From the NCBI RefSeq assembly GCF_000020125.1, contig NC_010676.1, positions 372,001 to 436,000 on the forward strand: DNA of 64,000 nt, given 5' to 3'. The position numbers were made by a program, and so were the translations under genes. The notes under the pieces were generated by a model. The model saw only the letters and a list, made by a program, of their open reading frames with translations. It ran no database searches and was not told the DNA's origin. The stretch's first letter is position 1. Each line of letters begins with the position of its first letter. This DNA is from Paraburkholderia phytofirmans PsJN (GTDB taxonomy: Bacteria > Pseudomonadota > Gammaproteobacteria > Burkholderiales > Burkholderiaceae). Below are positions 26,023 to 33,985 of the stretch, piece by piece.

Positions 26023-26242
26023 TACGCTTTGTGGGATGGTGTCCGGTACGGGTGACGGTGCCGGTGCCGGTGCCGCTCAATCAGTACCGAGCGCGAACTT
26101 CGCCAGGTCGGCGAGCTGACCATCTGCTGCCCCCGAGCCAACGGCCACCCTTTATCAGCACGGTTATATAGGTGGTATTCGCGTTGAACGCCTTGCTGGT
26201 GATTGCCTTCCGCCCTAACCTGAATCGGACATTCAACCACCC

Positions 26243-26259
26243 TCCAGCAGTTTGCTGGA
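26243..26259. promoter_or_regulatory. inverted repeat upstream of reductase-like gene
   Basis: TCCAGCA and TGCTGGA are separated by GTT, a perfect 7-bp inverted repeat 73 bp before the ATG at 26332. It is a possible operator for the reductase-like gene; no adjacent regulator gene points to a protein that would bind it. Confidence 0.35.
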
Positions 26260-26331
26260 CCGGCCATCTCATGCAATCCATACACCGACGAACTTCCGAT
26301 CGAGGAAGACGAAGGTCCTATTGGAGAAGAC

Positions 26332-27021
26332 ATGCACGACAAATTCCTCTCAGTCGTCGTTACACGGAAATGGCAACTTGCCGAGAGTTATCACGCCGTT
26401 GAACTTCAAACCAGATGCAGATCCGAACTGCCGTCGTTTGACGATGGGTCTTGCGTCACACTTGTTCGCGACGATGTCATCTGCAAAGAGAAAATATATC
26501 CCCTGTGCCGTTTTACTTCTCGGCCGCGTGCGTACGTCATCGCCGTGAGACAAGACGATGCCGACACGGATGCGAAAACAGCGGACATTTCGTTGAGTCA
26601 AGGCGACGAGGCGTTTATCGTGACGACACGCAGTCCTACGGTTATTTTGGACGGCCGTACCCAATCGTTACTGTTTGCGGGAGGTGTCGGCGCGGCGTCG
26701 ATCGCGGGGATTGCGACACGGCTGGCGTTGGCGGGGCAGAAATTCGAGTTGCACAACTTTGCCCGGTCTCCTGAACGAGCAGTCTTTCGGAATGAGCTAG
26801 ACGCGCTCAAAAGCGAAAGTCGGGTTTATCACCATTTTGGTCTGGATGCTGACCGACTGGAGCAGGCGACTTCTCACGCGATAAGCCCAGTGCAGGCTAA
26901 CACTCAGATTTACTGCAGTGGTCCGCCGGCGTTTATGGATCTCATCGAGCGTCAGGCTCGCGACTGGGTGTATCCGGCCAATATCCACAAAATTTTCCTG
27001 GGTGACAGAAGAAGCGCATAG
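26332..27021 (+). CDS. degenerate ferredoxin/oxygenase reductase-like protein
   Basis: A 229-residue protein related to the phthalate/vanillate oxygenase reductase family (FMN domain, NAD domain, then 2Fe-2S). Visible relics are YPLCRFTSRPRAYVIAV where the flavin motif RxYSL should be, LLFAGGVGAASIAG where GGIGITP is normal, ELHNFARSPERAVFRNEL, and IYCSGPPAFMDLI. The flavin and NAD signature residues are altered, and the C-terminal ferredoxin domain is absent because the frame ends after the NAD domain. The ATG has GGAGAAG upstream, so translation looks intact. Base composition is visibly AT-richer than the flanks. It may be a decayed or repurposed reductase; activity is doubtful. Confidence 0.6.
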   Translation: MHDKFLSVVVTRKWQLAESYHAVELQTRCRSELPSFDDGSCVTLVRDDVICKEKIYPLCRFTSRPRAYVIAVRQDDADTDAKTADISLSQGDEAFIVTTRSPTVILDGRTQSLLFAGGVGAASIAGIATRLALAGQKFELHNFARSPERAVFRNELDALKSESRVYHHFGLDADRLEQATSHAISPVQANTQIYCSGPPAFMDLIERQARDWVYPANIHKIFLGDRRSA

Positions 27022-27588
27022 TCGACGAACATGTGTGACGGCCCGCTTCTCAACGAAGGTGAGCCGAAAACGCACGGCCCTCCGGAAACCCCACGAAGCG
27101 CCACCTCAGAAGATCAATATCTCCGATTCATTTGATCAAGCTCCCGTTGCCTTGCGAGAAAAGCGGGAGCAGATTTGCCAGTGACCGACTGCACATCCCG
27201 GCTCGCTGCGAAAACTCCAGCATTGTCCATTTAGCTCGGTCGGCGGACTTTGGGCTTATGTGAAGCCTCTGCGTCTGGCTGAGCATCGGCCATTGCCAAC
27301 GCTCGGGCAGTCGCGTCCCGAAGCCGATACAAATGGCTTTTCCGACATTCGAAAGATCTCAGCGGGCCTGCTCGGCGTAGCACTCAGCTAGTGCCACTGC
27401 GTGCACGTCAGGCCAGCAAGCTCTGCAGCCTGATTTTCGATTTGTTCTCACCGCGCAAGACTGTTTGTACGGTGCGGGTATTCGAAACTCGAGACAACGC
27501 GCCTACATTCGGCTGTGTCGGACCATGAAGGATATGAAGACGAATGGTGCGGACAACAAACTGATGTTATCTACTGGAGAAATGAAAA
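27022..27588. other. gene-free 567-bp stretch in AT-richer patch
   Basis: No open frame of usable length or family motif is seen on either strand. Composition is similar to the reductase-like gene before it and lower in GC than the flanking chromosome. I see no terminal inverted repeats or target duplications that would mark an insertion sequence. It probably represents decayed coding sequence or non-coding insert; its identity is unknown. Confidence 0.5.
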
Positions 27589-27789
27589 ATGAAATTCTCG
27601 GTTAAAGATGAAATTCGCTCTGACGATATTCCGACTCTCGAACATGCGATGAAGACCGTCGACGCCGACGCGAAGGTCAACGTGGACATCGACACGAAGA
27701 CGGTCAGCGTTGATTCGTGGCTGATGCCGGAAGAGTTTCTCGTCGCTTTCGTCGATGAGGACTTTGACGCGACGATTGTTGAAGCATAA
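27589..27789 (+). CDS. heavy-metal-associated-like small protein without CxxC
   Basis: A 66-residue protein with the beta-alpha-beta-beta-alpha-beta pattern of HMA copper-chaperone domains: MKFSV as strand 1, PTLEHAMKTVDADAKV as helix 1 plus strand 2, TKTVSVDSWL as strand 3 and PEEFLVAFVDEDF as helix 2. In functional HMA proteins the first loop is M-T/x-C-x-x-C. Here it reads KDEIRSDDI, with no cysteine anywhere in the protein. The ATG at 27589 has GGAGA eight bases upstream. It may have lost metal binding and kept the fold for protein contact; it lies in the accessory patch next to the degenerate reductase. Confidence 0.6.
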   Translation: MKFSVKDEIRSDDIPTLEHAMKTVDADAKVNVDIDTKTVSVDSWLMPEEFLVAFVDEDFDATIVEA

Positions 27790-27926
27790 GCAGACATTTG
27801 CCTGGAATCGGCCGGGGCACGCGAACTATCTCGAAGTGCCGCATGGCGAGCCGCACTGTCTTTCTCAAGTCTTACTATTCACGCCGGGCGTGTTGCGCGC
27901 GGCGCAAATCGCGGCGACCGTGTCGG

Positions 27927-27950
27927 CACGCCACGCCACGCCACGCCACG
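27927..27950. repeat. CACGC tandem repeat
   Basis: Nearly five head-to-tail copies of the 5-bp unit CACGC lie between the HMA-like gene and the convergent SDR gene. No promoter or gene lies across it, so a phase-variation role is not indicated. Confidence 0.8.
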
Positions 27951-27975
27951 TCGCGGGCCGCGGATAGAACCTCCT

Positions 27976-28737
27976 TCAGGGAGTCGGCAGCGGGTTATCT
28001 AAAATCATCTGATTGAAATAATCCACAATGCCGTGCTCGTTCGGTCCCGCACTGGTCCGCAACTGCCTGGCGGCTTCTACGACGACTTCAGTCGTCGCGC
28101 TTTCGAGAAGCGCCATTATCTCCGCGATGAACGGCTCGACTTGCATCGCTCGCGGATCGCCGCTCTTATGGACAAGATCTGTGTCAACCCAAGGCGGGGC
28201 AATCTCCAACACGCGAACGGAAGTCTCGCGCAACGCAAAACGCTGAGAAAGCGAGTACGAGTGAATGGCGGCCTTGGTTGCCGAGTAGAGTGCCGCCATT
28301 GCCATCGGAATGTACGCGACAACCGAGCTATTGTTGATGATGACCGCCTCCGGTCGTGTCTTGAGGTGTTCGACGAATGCACCGCTGATCCGCGCGGGTC
28401 CCAGCAGATTGGTGTTGATTAAATGCACCGCCTGCGCGTCGTCGAAGGGGCCGGTTACATCGTCAAACGGCATGATTCCCGCATTGTTGATGACGACATT
28501 GAGCGACGGATATTTCGTGATCAACTCATTCGCGACATTTTGAATTTGCGCCGGGTCATCGACATCGAGCTCTACTGTGTCGATGCCCGGATTTGTGTTG
28601 GCGACGTCATCCAGCAAGGCCTTGCGGCGTCCGCTGACGATCACCTTGTTGCCTTTACGATGAAACGCCTCTGCAAGTGCCCGGCCGATACCCGAGGTGC
28701 CGCCGGTAATAAAGATCGTATTTCCGCTGAGTTTCAT
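27976..28737 (-). CDS. short-chain dehydrogenase/reductase (DltE-like)
   Basis: A 253-residue classical SDR. The NAD(P) motif is TGGTSGIG near residue 11, NNAGIMP follows at about 87, and the catalytic set is Ser in INNSSVVAYIP with YSATK further on. The C-terminal part (LRTSAGPNEHGIVDYFNQMI) resembles DltE-type SDRs. The ATG at 28737 has AAGGAA eight bases upstream, and the open frame to 28809 is not needed. It lies downstream of the NmrA-like gene on the same strand (40 bp), so both and possibly the TetR gene form one unit. Substrate unknown; probably a carbonyl compound. Confidence 0.85.
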   Translation of the reverse strand: MKLSGNTIFITGGTSGIGRALAEAFHRKGNKVIVSGRRKALLDDVANTNPGIDTVELDVDDPAQIQNVANELITKYPSLNVVINNAGIMPFDDVTGPFDDAQAVHLINTNLLGPARISGAFVEHLKTRPEAVIINNSSVVAYIPMAMAALYSATKAAIHSYSLSQRFALRETSVRVLEIAPPWVDTDLVHKSGDPRAMQVEPFIAEIMALLESATTEVVVEAARQLRTSAGPNEHGIVDYFNQMILDNPLPTP

Positions 28738-28777
28738 GATAACGGTTCCTTCTAACGATTCAGGCTGAACGATGCGC

Positions 28778-29656
28778 TTACTGGAACGCCTCGCGATTGG
28801 CGGCGACAAATGCGTCGATTGTTTGCGGCGCTTGTCCGGTGATCTTTTCGATCACGTCGTTGGTACCAGCGAAGATGCCGTTCTGGTAGTCGATTGCCAC
28901 TTCCAGAAAATGCTGGATCATGAATTCGGGCAGACCGTATGTTTCCAGATGCTTGCGATAGTCCTCGATGCTTGTCGGGCTGTAGACGATTTTGCGGCCC
29001 GACACATTGCCGACCGCGTCGGCGATCTCCTGCTGGCTGAGTTCGACGGGACCATACAGCGGGTACGTCTTGCCGATATGCGTTGACGGCTGAGCGAGAA
29101 TCGCTGCGATCACTCGCGCCTGGTCTTCGGCGGAGATCGGTGCATGGCGTCCGTTGCCGTAAGGAAGCGCAATCTTTCCTTCTTTCACGATGGGGTCGCG
29201 CACCCACGGAAACGTCAGCCATTCCGAGAAGAACGTGGGGCGGAGGTGGACGGTCGGCACGCCCGACCAGTCCAGAACACGCTCTGCGATCCAGTGATCG
29301 CGGGCAGCGTGACTCTTCGAGTCTTCGCGAGCGGAGATCTGCGACATGTTCACCACGACGTCGAGATTTGCGCGCCGCGCCGCGTCCGCGAAGTATGCGG
29401 TTGCCTGAATGAACCCCGGACGCACGGGATAGCACAGGTAGGCGCCCGAAACGCCCTCCGTGGCGCGTATCGCATCGTCGTGTTCCAGAAGATCACCCAC
29501 GATGACTTCGGCGCCGGCCTTTCGAAGCGCTGCGCTTCTTTCGTCCTCGCGGTGGACAAGGGCGCGAACGCCGTGACCGCCTTCAAGAAGGTGACGGACT
29601 GTGTGCACGCCAGTCTTGCCAGCGGCGGCTGTTACCAGATAGTTGCGTTGTTGCAT
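28778..29656 (-). CDS. NmrA-like NAD(P)-binding protein
   Basis: A 292-residue atypical SDR of the NmrA/quinone-oxidoreductase-2 type. It begins LVTAAAGKTGVHTVRHLLEGGHGVRAL (Rossmann glycine-rich loop) and continues with GDLLEHDDAIRATEGVSGAYL. No YxxxK catalytic pair is seen, typical of NmrA proteins that sense NAD(P) or reduce quinones. A palindrome lies about 105 bp upstream, and the TetR gene is immediately before it on the same strand. It is probably induced together with the SDR downstream by an electrophile or similar compound; that is inferred from context. Confidence 0.82.
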   Translation of the reverse strand: MQQRNYLVTAAAGKTGVHTVRHLLEGGHGVRALVHREDERSAALRKAGAEVIVGDLLEHDDAIRATEGVSGAYLCYPVRPGFIQATAYFADAARRANLDVVVNMSQISAREDSKSHAARDHWIAERVLDWSGVPTVHLRPTFFSEWLTFPWVRDPIVKEGKIALPYGNGRHAPISAEDQARVIAAILAQPSTHIGKTYPLYGPVELSQQEIADAVGNVSGRKIVYSPTSIEDYRKHLETYGLPEFMIQHFLEVAIDYQNGIFAGTNDVIEKITGQAPQTIDAFVAANREAFQ

Positions 29657-29760
29657 GATGTCGATGCTCCATTCTCAAGGTATGCGCACTCTTGGCGAGT
29701 GCCGGGGGCGGCGCATATCGATGCCTGGTCTGGCAGCGACATGTAGGTCTTTCATCTTCA

Positions 29761-29774
29761 TGTGTATATACACA
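29761..29774. promoter_or_regulatory. perfect 14-bp palindrome, candidate operator
   Basis: TGTGTAT followed by ATACACA is a perfect palindrome without spacer, about 105 bp before the NmrA-like gene and between it and the TetR gene. It differs from the inverted repeat before the TetR gene (30422), so two different regulators, or one with loose specificity, may act here. Confidence 0.45.
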
Positions 29775-29817
29775 GAAGCGGATAAATGTTTAGGCGAGGG
29801 TCGGGATTGCCAGTCGC

Positions 29818-30390
29818 CTAGATCGCGTCGAGATGTTGTTTGACTTGCTGCAGAACCGATGCCGAGGCGTCGCTGTCCGTAAGAATCCGGGACATGGTGA
29901 TGGCGCCGATCATCGCCGTTACCGCAAAGACGGCCTTCGACTCCGTCGCCTCAGACCGCTGCGGATCCAGTCGCTTCGCTACGACCTCAACGAGATCGCG
30001 GAAGCCTTGAGAAGCGGCCGCACGAGTGTTCTCGTCGCCATGCGACAACTCGCTGCCCATTCCCGCAAGCGGGCAGCCGCCCGAGACGTTGTCGCGGTGG
30101 CCGGTCGATACATATCGCTCGACGATGGCCCGAAAACCCTCTTCGACGTCGCTGTCGCTGGCCGCTTCTTCTAGCGTGGCGACGATGTTGGTCGCCGCGG
30201 TTGCGCAGGCTTCGGCAACCAGCTGATCTTTGGATTCGAAATGCCGGTAAAAGCCGCCGTGTGTGAGCCCGGCTTCAGACATGACGTCGGCCAAGCCCGT
30301 CGCGCTAATGCCGTTGAGCTGAAACTTGCGCGCTGCCACGTCGACGATTCGCTGCCGGGTTTCGGCGGTTTCGACCCTCGATTTCCTCAT
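29818..30390 (-). CDS. TetR/AcrR family regulator
   Basis: A 190-residue repressor. The HTH spans about residues 10-55 (TRQRIVDVAARKFQLNG, then LADVMSEAGLTHGGFYRHFESKDQLV). The remainder resembles the TetR subgroup with SGGCPLAGMGSELSHGD, often found next to SDR or NmrA genes responsive to electrophiles. It lies upstream of the NmrA-like and SDR genes on the same strand. An inverted repeat 32-53 bp before its start suggests autoregulation. Confidence 0.87.
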   Translation of the reverse strand: MRKSRVETAETRQRIVDVAARKFQLNGISATGLADVMSEAGLTHGGFYRHFESKDQLVAEACATAATNIVATLEEAASDSDVEEGFRAIVERYVSTGHRDNVSGGCPLAGMGSELSHGDENTRAAASQGFRDLVEVVAKRLDPQRSEATESKAVFAVTAMIGAITMSRILTDSDASASVLQQVKQHLDAI

Positions 30391-30421
30391 GATAGTGCTG
30401 GCTCCAGGACGATTCGTTGAT

Positions 30422-30443
30422 TTAGATGTTAGTCATCATCTAA
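30422..30443. promoter_or_regulatory. inverted repeat, candidate TetR operator
   Basis: TTAGATG and CATCTAA, a perfect 7-bp inverted repeat, are separated by 8 bp. The 22-bp length and AT-rich arms are typical of TetR operators. It lies 32-53 bp upstream of the TetR start at 30390, where binding would overlap the promoter. Confidence 0.55.
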
Positions 30444-30536
30444 TTGAATGTCAAGGGAAGTAGGCGAAATTCGCTGCGTCTTTTTTCTGCGCATGCGGAT
30501 TTGCCGGACTGGGGCCGGCTCTAAGGAGCGAGCAGC

Positions 30537-30566
30537 AAAATAAAAGGGCACCGCGTTGCGGTGCCC
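30537..30566 (-). terminator. Rho-independent terminator of the SDR gene
   Basis: GGGCACCGC and GCGGTGCCC form a perfect 9-bp stem with a 3-nt loop (30546-30566). A U-rich run follows on the minus strand, 8 bp after the stop of the SDR gene at 30574. Confidence 0.85.
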
Positions 30567-30573
30567 GATGAGT

Positions 30574-31284
30574 TTAACGACCGGCGCTCTGGCCACCGTC
30601 CACGTGCAGGATTTCTCCCGTGATGAACGGTGCGGTATCGAGGAACAGAATCGCATCGGCGATATCGCTCGCCTCGCCCATGTGCCCGAGCGGATGGAAG
30701 GCACCCAGCGCTTCATGGGTTTCCGGCGCGTGCATCGGCGTCTTGATGATCCCCGGCGCGACGGCGTTCACGCGAATCCCTTTCTTCGCGTACTCGATCG
30801 CCAGCGACTTCGTGGCGGCGTTCAGACCACCCTTCGTCAGGGCTGCCAGTACCGAGTATCCGCCACTGATCGCGTTGTCGGCGGTGCTGGAGGTGACGCT
30901 GACCACGTGACCGCTCGAATGCTTTTCCATTTCGGCGACGGCTAGCTGCGTGATATGGAAGAAGCCCGTCATATTCACGTTCACCACCGCGGCGTAGTCT
31001 TGCGCGGTGTGTTCGGTGAAAGGCTTGCCGATATAAATGCCGGCGTTGTTCACCAGCGTGTCGATCCGGCCAAATCGCGCGACGCCTTCGGTAATGACGC
31101 GACGGGCGGTTGCCGGGTCGCCGATATCGCCGGCGATGCAGAGGATGTTCGGGTCGTCGGACGGCTTGATCGACCGTGAGTTCGCGACAATGCGATAGTC
31201 GAGCTTGCGAAACGCCTTGACGACTTCGGCGCCGATGCCTTGCGACGCGCCGGTAACGACGACAACCTTCTGCGACTTGCTCAT
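30574..31284 (-). CDS. SDR family protein with altered catalytic Tyr
   Basis: A 236-residue SDR. The cofactor motif is TGASQGIG, then NNAGIYIGKP, and RVNAVAPGIIKTPMH after the active site. The catalytic Ser is present in VTSSTADN, and the Lys is in LTKGGLNAATKSLA. The position four residues before that Lys, normally Tyr, is Ala; the nearest Tyr is eight residues before. It ends GEILHVDGGQSAGR, as in classical SDRs. Possibly non-catalytic or with displaced Tyr, although a whole SDR subgroup may share this. It ends in a clear terminator and appears monocistronic. Confidence 0.85.
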   Translation of the reverse strand: MSKSQKVVVVTGASQGIGAEVVKAFRKLDYRIVANSRSIKPSDDPNILCIAGDIGDPATARRVITEGVARFGRIDTLVNNAGIYIGKPFTEHTAQDYAAVVNVNMTGFFHITQLAVAEMEKHSSGHVVSVTSSTADNAISGGYSVLAALTKGGLNAATKSLAIEYAKKGIRVNAVAPGIIKTPMHAPETHEALGAFHPLGHMGEASDIADAILFLDTAPFITGEILHVDGGQSAGR

Positions 31285-31362
31285 GCTTTACCCAGAAAAT
31301 TTTTCATTCGGTTTCGAAGCCGATCGGCCTAACAGCTCCGATCAGCATTAAACGCCGACACG

Positions 31363-31394
31363 TTGATTCAGGTTTCGCTTAAACCTGCAATCAA
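31363..31394. other. long imperfect hairpin overlapping a stop codon
   Basis: TTGATTCAGGTTT and AAACCTGCAATCAA pair over 13 bp with one bulged base and a 5-nt loop. The right arm covers the stop codon of the minus-strand oxidoreductase gene (31391). No U run follows, so it is a weak terminator at best; it may protect the mRNA 3' end. Confidence 0.5.
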
Positions 31395-32143
31395 CCGTTC
31401 TTTGCGCGCGCGAACCACTGGTCGAGACTGACGCGGCCAATCCGTGCATCGCCGAGCGGCACGAGCGATTGTTCCTCGACGCGGTCGCCGTAATACAGCG
31501 CATCGCGATCCGTCACCACCGGGCGCGCGTCGCCCACCGACTTCAGAAAACGCGAGACGATCTCCGCGAAGGGTGCGCGGTCCGGGCCGGCAATCTCGAC
31601 CGTGCCGTTTTGCGGCGCAGCGAGCGCGACCTGCGCAAGGTTGGCGACGACGTCATCCACGGCGATCGGTTGAAACAGTCCTTCGCCGATACGCACCGTG
31701 CCGTCGACCGTGCTGAAATCCGCGATACCGCCGATGAACTCCATGAACTGCGTCGCGCGCACGATCGTGTACGGCACGCCGGCTGCCCGGATCAATTCCT
31801 CCTGCGCGACCTTGGCAGCGAAATACGCGTTCTTCGGCGAGCGGTCGCAGCCGACGATGGAGAGCGCCACGTGATGGCGCACTCCCGCAGCCGCTTCGGC
31901 CTTGCCAAGATTGCGCGCCGAAGTGCGGAAGAAGTCGAGTACCGCCTGCGGCTCCCATGACGGCGCGTTTGTCACATCCATTACGACGTCCGCGCCCACG
32001 AGCGCATTGCTCAGACCCTCGCCGGTCACAGCGTTGACACCAGTACGCGGCGACGCAGCGACCGCTTCATGGCCTGCTTCGCCCAGCAGCGTGACAAGAC
32101 GCGATCCGATCAGGCCGGACCCACCGATTACGACGATTTTCAT
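31391..32143 (-). CDS. NAD(P)H-binding SDR-like protein (NmrA type)
   Basis: A 250-residue atypical SDR starting MKIVVIGGSGLIGSRLVTLLGEAGH, with AASPRTGVN for cofactor phosphate contact and NALVGADVVMDVTNAP. TIVRATQFMEFIGGIADF and the C-terminal EIAGPDRAPFAEIVSRFL match the NAD(P)-binding family that includes sugar epimerase-like and LysR-linked oxidoreductases. The ATG at 32143 has GGAGAA seven bases upstream. It diverges from the MocR gene at 32332; a candidate operator lies between them. Substrate unknown. Confidence 0.85.
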   Translation of the reverse strand: MKIVVIGGSGLIGSRLVTLLGEAGHEAVAASPRTGVNAVTGEGLSNALVGADVVMDVTNAPSWEPQAVLDFFRTSARNLGKAEAAAGVRHHVALSIVGCDRSPKNAYFAAKVAQEELIRAAGVPYTIVRATQFMEFIGGIADFSTVDGTVRIGEGLFQPIAVDDVVANLAQVALAAPQNGTVEIAGPDRAPFAEIVSRFLKSVGDARPVVTDRDALYYGDRVEEQSLVPLGDARIGRVSLDQWFARAKNG

Positions 32144-32268
32144 GGCAAATTCTCCAGATGAGAGTGAATGAACGCGGGGCGCCCGGCGAGTGTCGTATCG
32201 CGCGAAATGGTTCGCCGCCGTCTCATCGCGTGAGGCCATTGTGGAAGAATCATGGTCGATCGAAAAGT

Positions 32269-32288
32269 GCCAAGAATCGACGATCCGA
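32269..32288. promoter_or_regulatory. candidate MocR operator, copy 1
   Basis: This 20-bp block matches the block at 35175-35194 at 18 of 20 positions; the core is GAATCGACGATCC, nearly palindromic. It lies between the divergent SDR-like gene and the MocR gene, 44-63 bp before the MocR start. A further AAGAATC copy is 27 bp away at 32245. Confidence 0.5.
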
Positions 32289-32331
32289 CTAGTACAAACC
32301 GCTTGCTGCTTCCCTTGTCCGCGAGAGAGTC

Positions 32332-33861
32332 ATGACCGTTCCAACGCCCGCTTTGACCATTGAAATCGACCGGCAGCAGCAGTTGCCGATCTATCTGCAA
32401 ATCTGCGAGCGTTTCAGAACCGCGATCGCCGCGGGGCATCTGCGTCCCGGCGATCGCGTGCCCGCGCTGCGCGGCCTCGCCACGCAGCTGAACACAGCCC
32501 GTGGCACCGTTGAACTCGCCTACACGATTCTCGTCGACGAGGGCTACCTGCAGATGCGCGGCGCGGCGGGCACGTTCGTATCGGCGTCGCTGCCGGCCTC
32601 GGTGACGCGCTCGTCGCGGGCGCAAGGCGTTCAGGCCGCGCGCGCCAGACAAGGCGCTGCAGGAGCAGACTCGCCGCAGCCGCCGCCTGAATCGCGCGAT
32701 GGCCGAGCGGCGCCGCGCCAGGCGGCCCTCACGGTCGCCATGAGCGGCGAGCCGCGGCCGTTGCAGCCGGGGCTGCCCGCGCTCGACGCATTTCCGCGCA
32801 AGGTATGGAACCGGCTCGTTGCACAGCGTGCGCGCAGCGGTGAACGCGCGATGCTCGCGTATCCGGATCCGTCCGGCTACCGGCCGCTGCGCGAACATAT
32901 CGCCACGTATCTCGGGCTGTCGCGCGGCGTGACCTGCTTGCCGGAACAGGTGTTCGTCACCGGCGGCTTCCGCGCGACGCTCGAACTCGTGTTGCGCAGT
33001 CTCGCCCGCGCGGACGATCGCGTGTGGTTCGAGGATCCCGGCTATCTGCTCGCGCGCGATTTTCTGACCGAGACCGGCGTGCAGCTCGTGCCGGTGCCGG
33101 TGGATGGCGAAGGCATCGACGTCGAGCGCGGCACGCTGCTGGATGCGCAGGCGCGCTTCGCCGTGGTCACGCCGTCGCACCAGAGCCCGCTCGGGCACAC
33201 GCTGTCGCTCGCAAGACGCATGGCGCTGCTGGACTGGGCAGGGAAGGCTTCCCGCTGGATTATCGAAGACGACTACGACAGCGAGTTCCGTTATCTGGGC
33301 CGGCCATTGCCGGCTTTGAAGAGTCTCGACCGGCGCGACCGCGTGATCTATTGCGGCACGTTCAGCAAGGTGATGTTTCCCGGTTTGCGGCTAGCGTATG
33401 TGGTGGTGCCGGAGCGCGCCGTCGAGCGCGTCGGGAAGGTGGCGCACAGCATGAACGCCGGATCGCCGATGCTTCTGCAAGCGGCCGTCGCGGATTTCAT
33501 TGCGCAGGGGCATTTTGCGCGGCATCTGAAGCGCATGCGCGCGTTGTACGCCGAGCGGCGCGTATTGATCGTGCATGCGTTGGAGAAGGCGTTCGGTGAA
33601 CGGCTGATCGTCGATTTGCCGCCGGGTGGCATTCAGTTCGCGGTGCAGTTCGCCGAAGGCCCCGATGGCCCGGTCGACGATGTCGCCGTCGCCGCGCGTG
33701 CCCGCAAGGCGGGGCTCGCGGTGCTGCCGCTTTCGATCTGGCACGCGAATAGCCGGGCGCGGCGCACGCGGCGCGGGTTGGTGATGGGCTTCGCGAACAT
33801 CGCCGATGCGGATGAAGCAGGCCGTCTCGCGCGAACGTTGCGCGCGTGTCTGGACGGTTGA
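32332..33861 (+). CDS. MocR (PdxR-like) GntR-aminotransferase regulator
   Basis: A 509-residue regulator. An N-terminal GntR winged helix (residues about 15-80, LPIYLQICERFRTAIAAGHLRPGDRVPALRGLA in two pieces) is joined by a Pro/Arg/Ala-rich linker (about 90-140) to a class I aminotransferase domain. PLP fold markers are TPSHQSPLG, IIEDDYDSEFRY and CGTFSKVMFPGLRLAYV with the Schiff-base lysine. The ATG at 32332 fits the family start. It diverges from the SDR-like gene at 32143. An operator-like block between them recurs before the GNAT/azoreductase pair, so both units are likely targets. Confidence 0.88.
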   Translation: MTVPTPALTIEIDRQQQLPIYLQICERFRTAIAAGHLRPGDRVPALRGLATQLNTARGTVELAYTILVDEGYLQMRGAAGTFVSASLPASVTRSSRAQGVQAARARQGAAGADSPQPPPESRDGRAAPRQAALTVAMSGEPRPLQPGLPALDAFPRKVWNRLVAQRARSGERAMLAYPDPSGYRPLREHIATYLGLSRGVTCLPEQVFVTGGFRATLELVLRSLARADDRVWFEDPGYLLARDFLTETGVQLVPVPVDGEGIDVERGTLLDAQARFAVVTPSHQSPLGHTLSLARRMALLDWAGKASRWIIEDDYDSEFRYLGRPLPALKSLDRRDRVIYCGTFSKVMFPGLRLAYVVVPERAVERVGKVAHSMNAGSPMLLQAAVADFIAQGHFARHLKRMRALYAERRVLIVHALEKAFGERLIVDLPPGGIQFAVQFAEGPDGPVDDVAVAARARKAGLAVLPLSIWHANSRARRTRRGLVMGFANIADADEAGRLARTLRACLDG

Positions 33862-33964
33862 AGCACGGGATATGTACCGGGTTTCGAATTGACGCGGCGC
33901 AGCGCGGCACGCTTTCGCACAAGGCGACAGAAACGCTTTGGCATCGCATTTCGTCCGGCGTGCG

Positions 33965-33985
33965 CTATGCCCTATGCCCTATGCG
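33965..33985. repeat. CTATGCC tandem repeat over azoreductase stop
   Basis: Three 7-bp units (CTATGCC, CTATGCC, CTATGCG) span the stop codon of the azoreductase gene. A change of copy number would alter the C-terminal residues only. Confidence 0.7.

Noticed and set aside
25995..26342. 115-residue frame upstream of the LysE-like gene on the minus strand
   Set aside because: No family resemblance, Ser/Arg/His low-complexity stretches and no ribosome binding site; it also crosses the palindromes.
27927..27950. CACGC repeat as a phase-variation switch
   Set aside because: It lies between convergent genes and outside any promoter or reading frame.
26100..28000. AT-richer patch as an integrated element
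   Set aside because: No integrase, transposase, terminal repeats, attachment-site duplication or tRNA gene is seen, so a defined mobile element is not supported.
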